A stretch of DNA of 64,000 nt from Isoetes taiwanensis (Eukaryota > Streptophyta > Lycopodiopsida > Isoetales > Isoetaceae). Below, in pieces: positions 44,118 through 54,643 of the stretch. Numbering within the stretch: the first letter of the stretch is position 1; every line of letters begins with the position of its first letter. Under the pieces are notes generated by a model, which saw only the letters and a program-made list of their open reading frames with translations, was not told the DNA's origin and made no database searches. The stretch spans positions 17,100,825 to 17,164,824 of the forward strand of contig JAJEKV010000028.1 in NCBI GenBank assembly GCA_021234155.1, read 5' to 3'. A program made the translations under genes and the position numbers.

Positions 44118-44134
44118 AATACTACTCGATAACC

Positions 44135-45424
44135 CAAATCACATAACTGGCTGACAGAAATTAAATTTCTGTTTATTGCTGGTACACACAAAACATCTTC
44201 AATGTTCACAATATTGCCCTTAAGATCTTCTAGCTGTAATAGACCCCTTCCTTTCACCTCTTGAAGAGCTCCATTCCCTACTTGAATTTTTCTAGAGCTT
44301 GTAGTTGATATATTTTTCAAAACCTCAGTAGACTGAACTACTGATCTTTCAGCTCCACTATCAACTATCAGGTGATCAGATTTATTAGTAGCAATACTTT
44401 CATTCACAACAACAAATTCAGTATTTACCTCATCTTCGTCTACCTCCTCAGTAACTCCTTTGGAATTAACCTCCTGTTCTTGTGCAACATATGCTTTTTC
44501 ATAGCCTCGACCTCTTCTCCTTCCAAACCTGCCTCTACTTGGCTCTCCTCTTTCTCTAGATTTTCCAAAGCTCTTAGGTGTTGGACACTTTGATGCTGCT
44601 ACATGCCCTCTCCCTCCACATGTATAGCAATTAAACTCTTTCTTAAGCCTAGGGCATTCATTTTTATAGTGCCCTAACTCATGACAGTTATAGCACACAA
44701 CTTTTTCCTTCTTTTTGACAAACAAGACTTCTGGAGTTTCCTCATTCTGACTTTGCCTTAAGATCTTTTTTTGTTCCCATTCAGTTCTTAAGGTAGTTTC
44801 AGCTTCTTCCCTAGATTTACATGAGTTTCTTATGAATAAGGCCAAGGTCTCATTGTCACCTATAGCTCTAGATATTTGCAAGACCTGACTTCTTTCAGAA
44901 ATTACAACTCCAACACCATCCAAGTCAACTATTAAGTTGTCAAATTTACTGAAGAATTCTCCCACATCTTTATCCTCTCTTAATTTCAAACCTCTTAATT
45001 CATTTTCAAGCAAGTCTATTTGTGAGGAAGTTTTTTCCTCATAATGTTTCAATAGAAACTTCCACATTTCTCTAGGTCCAAGAGATCTAAGCTTAAGACG
45101 AATAGAGGGACTTACCTTGCATGAAATGATCCCTTGAGCTTCTTTGGCCTTGACTTGCAGAGACTTCCCTCCACTGGAGCCACTGACTCCTCCTCCTGTC
45201 ACACCTGCTGTAGACTGAGCCACTGTGCCAGCTGCAGACCCTGTAGAATCTGATCTGTTTAAAATTCCTGCTTCAGCACTAACAATCCCATTTGGATCTA
45301 CCAGATCCCAGAGGTCTTCCACCTCTAACACATATTTAATGGCGTCCTTCCAAGCCTGGAATCCTGGCCCGCCCTTGTACACATCTATAGTGTTCAACAA
45401 ACTTGCTGCAAATCTACTAGACAT
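44135..45424 (-). CDS. Copia element 2 Gag and protease
   Basis: Starts MSSRFAASLL at 45424 just inside the PBS and runs without interruption to the retroposed insert. Gag domain with WKDAIKYVLEVEDLWDLV, the LTR-Copia gag core (SIRLKLRSLGPREMWKFL, LRGLKLREDKDVGEF), two zinc knuckles (CYNCHELGHYKNEC and CYTCGGRGHVAASKC), then aspartic protease catalytic site LIVDSGAERSVV. Two knuckles rather than one is a point of note. The polyprotein originally continued past GYRVVF into the pre-integrase region. Confidence 0.9.
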
Positions 45425-45430
45425 ATTGTA

Positions 45431-45442
45431 CCTCTGATACCA
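45431..45442 (-). other. primer-binding site of Copia element 2
   Basis: Minus strand TGGTATCAGAGG, one base inside the 5' LTR, matching the 3' end of initiator methionine tRNA as in most plant LTR elements. Confidence 0.85.
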
Positions 45443-45443
45443 A

Positions 45444-46303
45444 TGATGGTTATTTAATGACACTTGATAAATAGCTAGATGTCTAGTAAGATTTTCAACC
45501 TTCTATTTCAACAATCATCCAAATACAACAATCATCCAAATACAAGTTATTGATCTAGTGAAAAGTCAAAATATGCCACTTAAATCATTTGCACTTCCAA
45601 AATTATGAGCACTTCAAGATTTGCTCTCAAGTCCTATATCTTGATGCATTCCAGCAATTTACCATTAAATTTAACATTCAACCATTGAATATAATATGGC
45701 CAAAGTCAGTGTTCATCGGGCATTGACCCGTTTACTGTAGCAAGTTTGACTCCGGAGATGAACTGCTTCAATCGGCTCCTCCTTACTTCATCGAATCCAT
45801 CTTTATACATAAACTTTGTGATATCTTCTATTTATCAATCGCTAAACAGCTCCGACGGTTATGGGATTCGATGAACTTATCAATCCTGTTCTTAACTCTC
45901 ATTTGAAATATCCCACAGGATAAGTGTCGAAATTTAGCCGTCATAACCATTGCCTTCATAACAATTAAAATAATTCATATCTTGACTTCAAAGGTTTCAA
46001 TGGTCTTCCAATGACTAATAATGTTCAATGCTACATGTTCACAACATGTTCTACAATGTTTGCATCACCCTTATCTTAAGTAGTAAAATCCCCTTCACCT
46101 TAGCTTAGATTTCATATGAATATAGACTAACCTACTGCCACTGCTTCTCATAGGTTGTCAGGCTTAGATTAATATGAATATAGTCTAACCTACTGCCACT
46201 GCTTCTCATAGGTTGTCAGACTTGTTAGCTAGCCAGTACTTTATTGATTGGCCTTCAAATATTGATTCTCACATGGCATGACTTATATGCTGATAATCCT
46301 TCA
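45444..46303 (-). repeat. Copia element 2, 5' LTR
   Basis: Pairs with 40207-41055. It ends ATAACCATCA at the PBS and differs from the 3' LTR by scattered substitutions and small indels, so the insertion is not brand new. Confidence 0.85.
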
Positions 46304-47798
46304 GCCAGAAGGGAGGGCATCTTGCAAAAGAATGCAGAGCTCTAACACCTATTCCATCACCAACAATTAGGCAAGCTCGATCTCCAACTATTGAGCAAAA
46401 CAACATGGTACAAGATTTTCTTTGCACAGTCATGACTGGTGATGTTTATCCTGCAGATCCTACTTGGTATTTGGATTCTGGAGCCATAAGCCGTATGTCT
46501 TTAAATTGCTCAAACTTTGTTTCCTACAGTCCCTTCTCTAGTCATCGATTAGTAAGGATGGGTGACAATCATCATCAATCTACTATAGCCTCAGGAACTG
46601 TTGCAATTCCACTTTAATCTGGTTGCATCAAGCTTGTCACTGATGTCTTGCATGTTCCTGGCCTCCATAAAAATCTGCTCTCTGTCCGTAAGATAACGGA
46701 TGCTGGACTGAAGGTTGTGTTTACATCAAATCTTTGTCATGTGACCAACAAGAAAAGAGACATACTGCTCACTGCAATCCGGTCTAGAAATCTCTACCAA
46801 ATTGAAGATGGCACCTCCATGGTTGAACAAACCATCTAAGCATTTTATTTGGCATTACAGATTTGGCCATATCTCTTCAGCTCGCCTTCACCATATTGTC
46901 ACAGAGAAGGAGTTAAGACCCACTATTCATGCCACAGCTCCCTGTAATGCTTGTCTCATGAGTAAAACCACCAGAGTACATTTTCCATCCTCTGATTCTC
47001 ATGCATCCCAGATTTTAGAGCTGATCCATGGTGATATTTGCAGCCCCATTCAGCCAACAACTGTAAGCGATGCTCGTTATATACTCATGTTTCTTGATGA
47101 TCATGCAAGAAAGATGTTTGTCTATTTGCTGAGATCCAAATCTGAAGCCTTTGACCAATTCATGGCATTTCAAGTGGAGGTTGAAAGGTTTACAAGAAAG
47201 AAACTGATTTCTCTTCGCACCGATGGTGGAGGAGAGTTTTGCTCCAACAAATTTGCAATTTATTGTTCTGAGCAAGGGATACAACATCAAATTACCTTGC
47301 CTTACTCTCCTGAACAAAATGGGATAATTGAGAGAACAAACAGGACCTTGATGGAGATGGCTAGAACCACAGCCATGCAAGTACCTGTCAAGTATTGGGG
47401 AGAAGCCATTCTTACTGCGGCATATATCAGCAACAGAGCACCTCATAGTGGCATTGTGCATCAAATTCCAGAAGAATTATGGTCAGGTCAGCCTATTTCT
47501 GTGAATCATCTTTGTGTCTTTGGCTGTAAAGCATTTCCACTCATGCATACTGGTAGAAAATCCAAAATGGCCCCAAAAACAAAAGAATGCATGCTTATAG
47601 GCTATTATTTGAATAGAAAAGCCTATAGAATTCTAGATCTTCAATCACAAACTCTGATTATCAGCGTTTCCTTCAATGAGCATGAATCTTGCTTCTCAGA
47701 TTGTGTCCCTAGTCCTGAGCCCTCACCAACCTTTGTTATCCTTCAAGATATTGAGTCCTCCTCTACCTCTGATATTCCTACTATCACAACATCCCCTA
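46304..47798 (+). pseudogene. Copia element 1 protease and integrase, continuation
   Basis: Resumes element 1 after the nested insertion with zinc-knuckle residues KGGHLAKEC. The protease site WYLDSGAISRMS follows (46405-46617), then pre-integrase (HVPGLHKNLLSVRKITDAG; WHYRFGHISSARLHHI) and integrase 46950-47560 with catalytic positions in IHGDICSPI, LRTDGGGEFCS and PEQNGIIERTNRTLMEMA. A stop at 46615 and a frame change near 46820 break it. The integrase frame 46802-47899 is open up to the CACTA terminus. RT and 3' LTR are missing from the window. Confidence 0.85.
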
Positions 47799-48479
47799 CA
47801 CTACAAAAACTTTGCCCTGTTACGACGTCTATTACGACGTCCAGACGTCGTTTGAACGTCGATGAACGACGCCAAAAAGTCGATAAACGACGCCTATAAC
47901 GACGTCTGCACGTCGTTTTACGACGCGGACGCGTCGCTATACGCGTCGCAACGGCGTCGTCTTAAAGCGACGACGTAACGTCGTTCAACGACGCCCGCGT
48001 ACGCATTAATGGCGCCACGCGGCCGGGTGGCCAACGGGCGTCGGCGAGCGGAGTTCGGCGTGGCGAAACGTGTATGATGTGTCGTTTAACGACGTCCACG
48101 CATATCGGGGACCACCACGGCCGGCGGCAATGCGGCGTTACCCGGTAGCCGTTCGGCGGCGGCGGGCGACCACGTACGCCGTCGTTTAACGACGTCGTAC
48201 AAGAGCGCCACGACGTTGCTTACGTGTATTAATTTTTTTTTTTTTTTTTTTTAAAAAGTAATAATAATACATTTATTATGAATGAAGTTAATACATTTAC
48301 TGTTAAAGCCTATAAAATGAATTTAACCAATAAAGAAATATAAGATTTTAACGTCATTAAATGATGTCGCTTAAATATATTAAAAAAATACAAAAATAAA
48401 TGAAGCCCCAATTTTTTTAGCTAAATACATTAATCAATAAATTAAGCTAATTACATTAATCAATACATTAAGCATATTG

Positions 48480-48900
48480 AAAATTAAATGCTTATCTGGT
48501 ACAAGGTGGCAAAGTTGTTTTGCACAAACAACGCCTTTGCTAGGAGTGTACATGCAAAACAATAAATTCAATGATTAGTAAAATATTAGTATAAATAAAC
48601 AACTTAAAGGAAAAAAAATATGGATAGATATGGAAAATCAATGGAAGTGACCACACACCACACTACATTGGGGGCCCCTTTAACAACCACTTTACATTAA
48701 GGTCTGTGGTTTCAATGTTGCGACCCCACTTCTTGGATAACAATTTAACCTAAATAAAAATAAAGCATTAGTATTTTATTAGCGTATTGAAAAAATTAAA
48801 TCCTTACGGAAGAGGTGCCAAGTTGTTTTGCAAGAACAACACATTTTGCTAGGAGTGTACATGCAAAACAAAAAATTCAATGATTAGAAAGAAATAGTAT
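48480..48900. repeat. diverged direct repeat pair, about 115 bp each
   Basis: Segments 48480-48593 and 48788-48900 share GCTAGGAGTGTACATGCAAA, AAGTTGTTTTGCA and AATTCAATGATTAG in the same order, diverged by scattered changes. Confidence 0.7.
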
Positions 48901-48961
48901 AAAAAAACTAATAAGGAAAAATTTTGGAAAGAAGAAGGGTCTCGTCTTTTAACGACGTCTT

Positions 48962-49215
48962 CTTAGATGGAAAAAAAATTAGAAGAAGAATGGAAGAATT
49001 CCGAAGAAGAAAAGACTAAGAAGAAGAGGAGGAACCCGAAAATGGGGAGGAAGAATACGAAGAAGATGAAGCGCAAGAGGAGGATTAAGAGTAAGAATTT
49101 GAATAAGAGGAGGAAGAAGTAGTATAAGAGGAGGAAGAATCGAAGAAGAAGATGACAAAGGGAATGGAAGAATATGTATGGAAGAAGGATGCAAGAATGG
49201 AAGAAGAAGAATGAA
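48962..49215. repeat. purine-rich GAAGAA tract
   Basis: About 250 bp in which the plus strand is almost only A and G, built from GAAGAA/GGAAGAA words. Open frames through it are composition artefacts. Confidence 0.7.
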
Positions 49216-49281
49216 GGTTGAAGGAAGAACAAACAACAAATACAAAAAGCCCTAAATCTACCCAAAAACAAGTTTAGACCT

Positions 49282-52200
49282 GCTAGAACCTGGCAACTCA
49301 TAGGGTTTATGTTTCGGAGGCTCTATCCTTATCAGATTTGACTAGGACCTTCATTGCGGTCTTGAGTAGAGGGGGTGTTGGCGCTTGAGCACGGACCCTA
49401 AAACCACCCGAAGCGGCTTGCCCCAAAAGTCCTCTCCCGAAGGCCACGCGACGGGCGGCAACTTCCCTTCTCCGGAACCGTGATCTGTCTCTGCCAATGG
49501 ACTCAGAACGTCGACATTGCCCTAGGCACCAAGTTTTGTGGCCAGAAGCCCACCCCTTCTCGAAGAAGCGCCAAACTATCTCATGTGCAACACACTCGCA
49601 GTCAATTGGCCTAGGATGTGGGCTGGCGAATCTGCAATGTAGAGGCGTAAGTGTTTCTTTCTTTTGCAAAACTGGCCGTGTAACTTGGTCCCTAAGTTAA
49701 TTTTGGCATTCGGACGATGTGGCGGTCGAATCGCCATTTCTGAACCTCACTTGAATGTCCTAGCGACAAAACACTTTGGCCAGCGGTTGGATATGTTCTC
49801 CCGGGCCGGATGTTGGATTTATTTGGACCTTCTCGAACCGGGTTCCTTGAACAAAGGATTCAACGGTTGGATCACGGGAACCGAGATCGAGAGTGTGTGG
49901 TCTTTAAGCGTCGCCCCGTGGGGAAGCGCTGCCCGAAAGGCTGCCTCGGGAAGCTTTTGGGGCTCGCCTCACGGGGTTCGGACTCTCCCCTCTAATGAGG
50001 AGGCCTTTCAAGGTCCTGGCCTTGTTTGACTTGGGCAAGTGTGCCCGGCTTCGGCTGCCCAACAACACGCTGCCGGACCGTTCTAATGCAAACTATTTGA
50101 TCTAAACCTTATCCAAAATTTTTGAAAGTTGGCCTGTATGTTGGCGATGACTTAGGAAGCTAGCTAACAAAAATCAGAATTTAAGTCCGTACTATGCATT
50201 AATTACAATTTATTTAATGTCTTGCTACCGCAAAAGTGGCCCTTGACTTCTAACCGCCACAACGGGAGGAGTACAGGTCCAAACTCCATTATGTCAGTTC
50301 CCCTTGCTTCGCGTTCTCAACTGCATGTGATCGGCTATGTCCCAAGTGCAAAAGATCAAAACTCGGCACCCAAAACGCAAACCCTGCTAGAACCTGGCAA
50401 CTCATAGGGTTTACGTTTGGAGGCTCTATCCTTGTCGATTTGACTAGGACCTTGCGCGTGTCTTGGCGTGGAGGGGGTGTTGGCGCCGAGCACGGACCCT
50501 AAAACCACCGGAAAGCAGCTTGCCCCAAAAGTCCTCTCCGAAGGCCACAGCGACGGACGGGCAACTTCCCCTCTCCGGAACCGTGATCTGTCTCTGCCAA
50601 TGGACTCAGAACGTCGACATTGCCCTAGGAACCAAGTTTTGTGGCCAGAAGCCCACCCCTTCTCGAAGAAGCGCCAAACTATCTCATGTGCAACACACTC
50701 GTAGTCAATTGGCCTAGGATGTGGCTGGCGAATCTTTAATGTAGGGCGTAAAGTTTTTCTTTCTTTTGCAAAACTGACCGTGTAACTTGGTCCCTAGGGT
50801 AATTTTGGCATTCTGGACGATGTGGCGAAGTTGAATCGCCATTTCGGAGCCTCCGCAATGTCCGAACGACAAAACACTTTGGTTTCTACAATGTCGCCCG
50901 CAGGACGCTTCGCGGTTTGATATGTTCTCCCAGACGGATGTTGGATTTTTTTGGACCTTCTCGGACCAGGTTCATTGAACAAAGGATTCAACGGTCGGAT
51001 ACGGGAACCGAGATCCGAGTGTGGTCTTTAGCGTCGCCCCGTGAGCACCGCCGAGAAAGGCTGCCGGGAAGCTTTTGGGCTCGCCTCCTGGGGTTCGGAC
51101 TCTCCCCTCTAATGAGGAGGCCTTGCAAGGTCCTGGCCTTGTTTGACTTGGGCAAGTGTGCCACCGGCTGCCCAACAACAAAGCTGCCGGACCGCTCGAA
51201 TGCAAACTATTTGATCTAAACCTTATCCAAAATTTTTGAAAGTTGGCCTCAGATGTTGGCGATGACTTAGGAAGCTAGCTAACAAAAAAAATCAGAATTT
51301 AAGTCCGTACTATGCATTAATTACAATTTACGAATGTCTTCCCTACGCAAAAGTGGCCCTTGACTTCTAACCGCCACAACAGGGAGTATGATCCAAACTC
51401 GATTCAATGGGCCCCTTGCTTCGTTCTCAACCGCATGTGATCGGCCACGTCCCCAAGTGCAAAAGATCAAAACTCGGCACCCAAAATGCAAAACCCCGCT
51501 GAAACCTGGCAACTCATAGGGTTTACGTTTCAGAGGCTCTATCCTTGTCAGATTTGACTAGGACCTTGCGCCGTGTCTTGACGTAGAGGGGGGGTGTTGA
51601 CGCCAGAGCACGGACCCTAAAAACCACCCGGAAGAAGCTTGCCCCAAAAGTCCTCTCCCCAAGGCCCTGGCGACGGGCGGGCAACTTCCCCTCTCCGGAA
51701 CCGTGATCTATCTCTCGCCAATGGACTCGGCGTCGACATTGCCCTAGGAACCAAGTTTTGTGGCCGTAAGCCCACCCTTCTCGAAGAAGCGCCAAACTAT
51801 CTCATGTGCAACACACTCGATCCAATTGGCCTAGGATGTGGTCTTTGAATCCGCAATGTAGGGCGAAGTGTTTCTTTCTTTTGCAAAAAAACCGACGTGT
51901 AACTTGGTCCCTAGGGTAATTTTGGCATTCCGACTTAGGAAGCTAGGTGACAAAAATCAAATTTAAGTCCGTTACTATGCATTAATTACAATTCACGAAT
52001 ATCTTGCTCTTTGCAAAAGTGGGCCTTGACTTCTAACCGCTGGGGAGGAGTACAGGTCCAAACTCCATTCTTTCAGTTCCTCTTGCTTCGCGTTCTCAAT
52101 CGCATGTGATTGGCCATGTCCCAAGTGCAAAAGACCAAAACTTCGGCACCCAAAACGCAAAACCCCGCTAGAACACGGCAACTCATAGGGTTTACGTTTG

Positions 52201-52414
52201 AGGCTCTATCCTTGTCGATTTGACTAGGACCTTGCGTCGTGTCTTGGCGTAGAGAGGGGCGCTGACGAAGCACGGACCCTAAAACCACCCGGAAGCAGCT
52301 TGCCCCAAAAAGTCCTCTCCGAAGGCCACGGCGACGGACGGGCAACTTCCCCTCTCCGGAACCATGATTCGGCTCTGCCAATGGACTGAGAACGCCGACA
52401 TTGCCCTAGGGACC
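49282..52414. repeat. tandem array of about 1.1-kb units
   Basis: Units begin GCTAGAACCTGGCAACTCAT at 49282, 50386, about 51498 and 52167. The first two are 1104 and 1112 bp, the third is shortened to 669 bp by an internal deletion, and the fourth is cut at 52414 by the Gypsy LTR. Shared landmarks per unit include ACCCTAAAACCACC, GTCGACATTGCCCTAGG and CTATCTCATGTGCAACACAC. No domain is recognisable on either strand. The units differ mainly by small indels at CAG/CTG positions. Confidence 0.85.
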
Positions 52415-54105
52415 TGTGACGCTCCCTGAACATATACGACCCCCGGCCGTATACATACGGGGACTTTCCCCTCCCATGGCGACTATATATCGCCCGCGGC
52501 GAGGCCCTCCGGCCTTAACCGGCCATCTATAGAGAGATGCCCGAGTGAAGGACACGGAGGTGTCATTCGCCCACGCCTTCAGGGACTCCTACGCTATGGA
52601 AGCGTGAATACATGTTAGCACACAAAGATAAATCATATATAAATAACCACCACGAAGGGTGGCGCATCCATCCAAATACCAACGGCAAAGAATATGCATC
52701 TAAACTAAGAAAACACCCCAAACCCCAGGTTCTACCCCGGTTCAGACTCCTGTGAGGATAGACTGATGGCTCGGCCTCAAGAGATCAGCGACGTAGATAT
52801 AACTGGCGCTATCGGCATAGAACATCGGCTAGGGTTGTCCACTCCATCCGCCCCTCCCCGTTGCACACTTTGCAGATGGGTCGATTCACGCTATGGCTTC
52901 GCTATAGCCTTCCGGAGACGCAGGCTCGAGGTATCACCCTACTGAGCCTACTCCAGGGTTCATGACGCCCCGGTCCGATGAGGCAGGTCGTGGAAGCGCC
53001 CCTTCCGTGATCATCAAAGGGTTCCATGGGTGAGCTAGAGAATACGTGCATCATCGGCCCCAGCATCCGTGCCGACTTACTCACCCTAAATCTACTCAAA
53101 GTGCAAGGTGCCCCATAATGGGTCACACCACTACACCCGTGGAGTGTCGATCCATACCCGCCCCCACGCGGACCGGCCATCGCCTAGCCCACCGTAGGAG
53201 TCTCGGGAGCCTTTATGCTCGTGCAAGACCCCACCCCCACTTCACCACCACTGTGTCCCTTCTTTGGTGCTAAGCCAATCCATAGCATCTATGACCCGTG
53301 GTCTCTTGTACACAAAAATGCCGCATCTAATAGGATAATGCAGGGGCTCTATCTAGGAGCATACTACAATACTACAATAAATGGGCTCGAGGGTCTCTTC
53401 CCCCTCGTAATCCCCCATCTCTCGAATGCTAACTAAACAGAGAACTACCAATCCATACTTTGAGCAAAACCAGAATCAAAATATAAAGAGAACTTACATT
53501 TACAACCAAGGGTTAGTTCCTACCACCAAAACACAGAGAAAGCAGACAAGACAACACACAAGTGCCCATCTGGGGCGCTACACTAGAATTCACAGCTTTC
53601 CTAGCCACCCACCTGAGTTCTGGCTGGACCCGTTACCATTGGGTGCTTCCATCTCCTGGGTCTTGGGGTTCAGCTTCAGCTACACAGGTTAAAGTGCGTG
53701 GTATGGTGGCGCTCTGCTTGGTATGGTGGCGGCACCTTGGTATGGTGGCGCCGGTTAAGGTGGTAGGCGCCAGCCCCCGTTCCTTTTGGACGAATTTTGG
53801 GAGTCAATTAGGGATAGGGATCAGGTTGACAGCCTAATTTGGAAGTCCCCATGCTGGCCAATCGATTTGGGCCAGGTGGCGCCTTCCCAAAGCATTAATT
53901 AGCCTAATTAATCCATTTAACCCTTAATTCCCTAAGTTATAGGTTATTATTTTTAATGATTAAATTAGCATAATCCCTTTTAGGACAACCCCCTAGGTTA
54001 CGATACCCCATGGTGGCGTACCTTTAGTGGGTGACGTGTCAGTATATTTATACGTATACCATATAAATACGTTACGTATACCGTATAAATACGTGGAACG
54101 TCACA
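52415..54105 (-). repeat. 3' LTR of the H3-carrying chromovirus
   Basis: 1691 bp. On the plus strand it begins TGTGACGCTCCCTG and ends GGAACGTCACA. Tandem ATAAATACGT/ACGTATACC words near 54045-54095 can fold into hairpins. It is homologous over much of its length to the solo LTRs at 10752 and 20150. Confidence 0.9.
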
Positions 54106-54116
54106 TTCTCCCCTCG
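54106..54116 (-). other. polypurine tract of the chromovirus
   Basis: Minus strand CGAGGGGAGAA directly before the 3' LTR. This is the expected primer for plus-strand DNA synthesis. Confidence 0.75.
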
Positions 54117-54643
54117 TTAAAAATAATGTTGTCCTCAGCATTGGGGTTAGTTGTTTAGAGACAGTTACTTAAAGAACTGAATTAGAAAGCAGTACATCGA
54201 CGTTAAAAGTATAACATTAATATGTTGAAATTATAGCATTCCGGACAGTAATACATTGAAGTTGAAAATATCAAAGTGCAAGCACCAAAGTGCATTTTAC
54301 AAAGTTCAGGGACCGGAGTCCGATTTAAAAACATCATAGACGACGAAAATCACACATGTAAACAAAGCGAATCCGAAAAGTTGGGTCATCAGCAACCCTC
54401 TATACATGGGCAGGTCACGAACTGCTCACTGGCCTGCACATGTCAATATATCAGTATATATCAATAATATAATTAGATTGTGGTTGAAGGGACCACCCCC
54501 TATAAATAAAAGAAAACCTATGTACAAGGAAACCTATCATGACTATAGTTTGCAATTCATTGCGGCATAAGGAATGGTGAAGTTCCCATTATAGCCAAGA
54601 CGAACGCAGCCTATCATCTACATGCTTTCGAAGCAATGCGTGG
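54117..54643. other. chromovirus 3' untranslated region
   Basis: Between the pol stop and the PPT. Only short ORFs, no recognisable domain. Confidence 0.5.

Larger units (their letters stand above)
40207..46303 (-). mobile_element. Copia element 2, complete but dead, nested in element 1
   Basis: 6.1-kb LTR retrotransposon on the minus strand with LTRs 45444-46303 (5') and 40207-41055 (3'), flanked by the 5-bp duplication GCCAG (40202-40206 and 46304-46308) inside the gag zinc-knuckle codons of element 1. Gene order gag, protease, integrase, RT, RNase H is Copia type. The outer 16-18 bp of the 5' LTR are not matched at the inner end of the 3' LTR. Confidence 0.85.
47799..49250. mobile_element. 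CACTA (En/Spm-like) transposon end with subterminal repeats
   Basis: Begins CACTACAAAAACTTTGCC, a typical CACTA terminus, inserted in Copia element 1. The next 430 bp hold a dense array of the word ACGACGTC and its inverse in both orientations, typical of CACTA subterminal transposase-binding repeats. After that come an A/T-rich interior, a diverged duplicated segment (48480-48593 and 48788-48900) and a purine-rich tract. I found no matching ...TAGTG end, so the element is truncated, or its right end lies past later insertions. No transposase seen. Confidence 0.65.

Noticed and set aside
48963-49301. Minus-strand Leu/Phe-rich ORF as a membrane protein
   Set aside because: It is the complement of a GAAGAA purine tract. 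Composition alone explains the open frame.
49307-52433. Repeated minus-strand ORFs in the tandem array as a gene family
   Set aside because: Frames are inconsistent between units and contain no domain. They follow from repetition of the same sequence.
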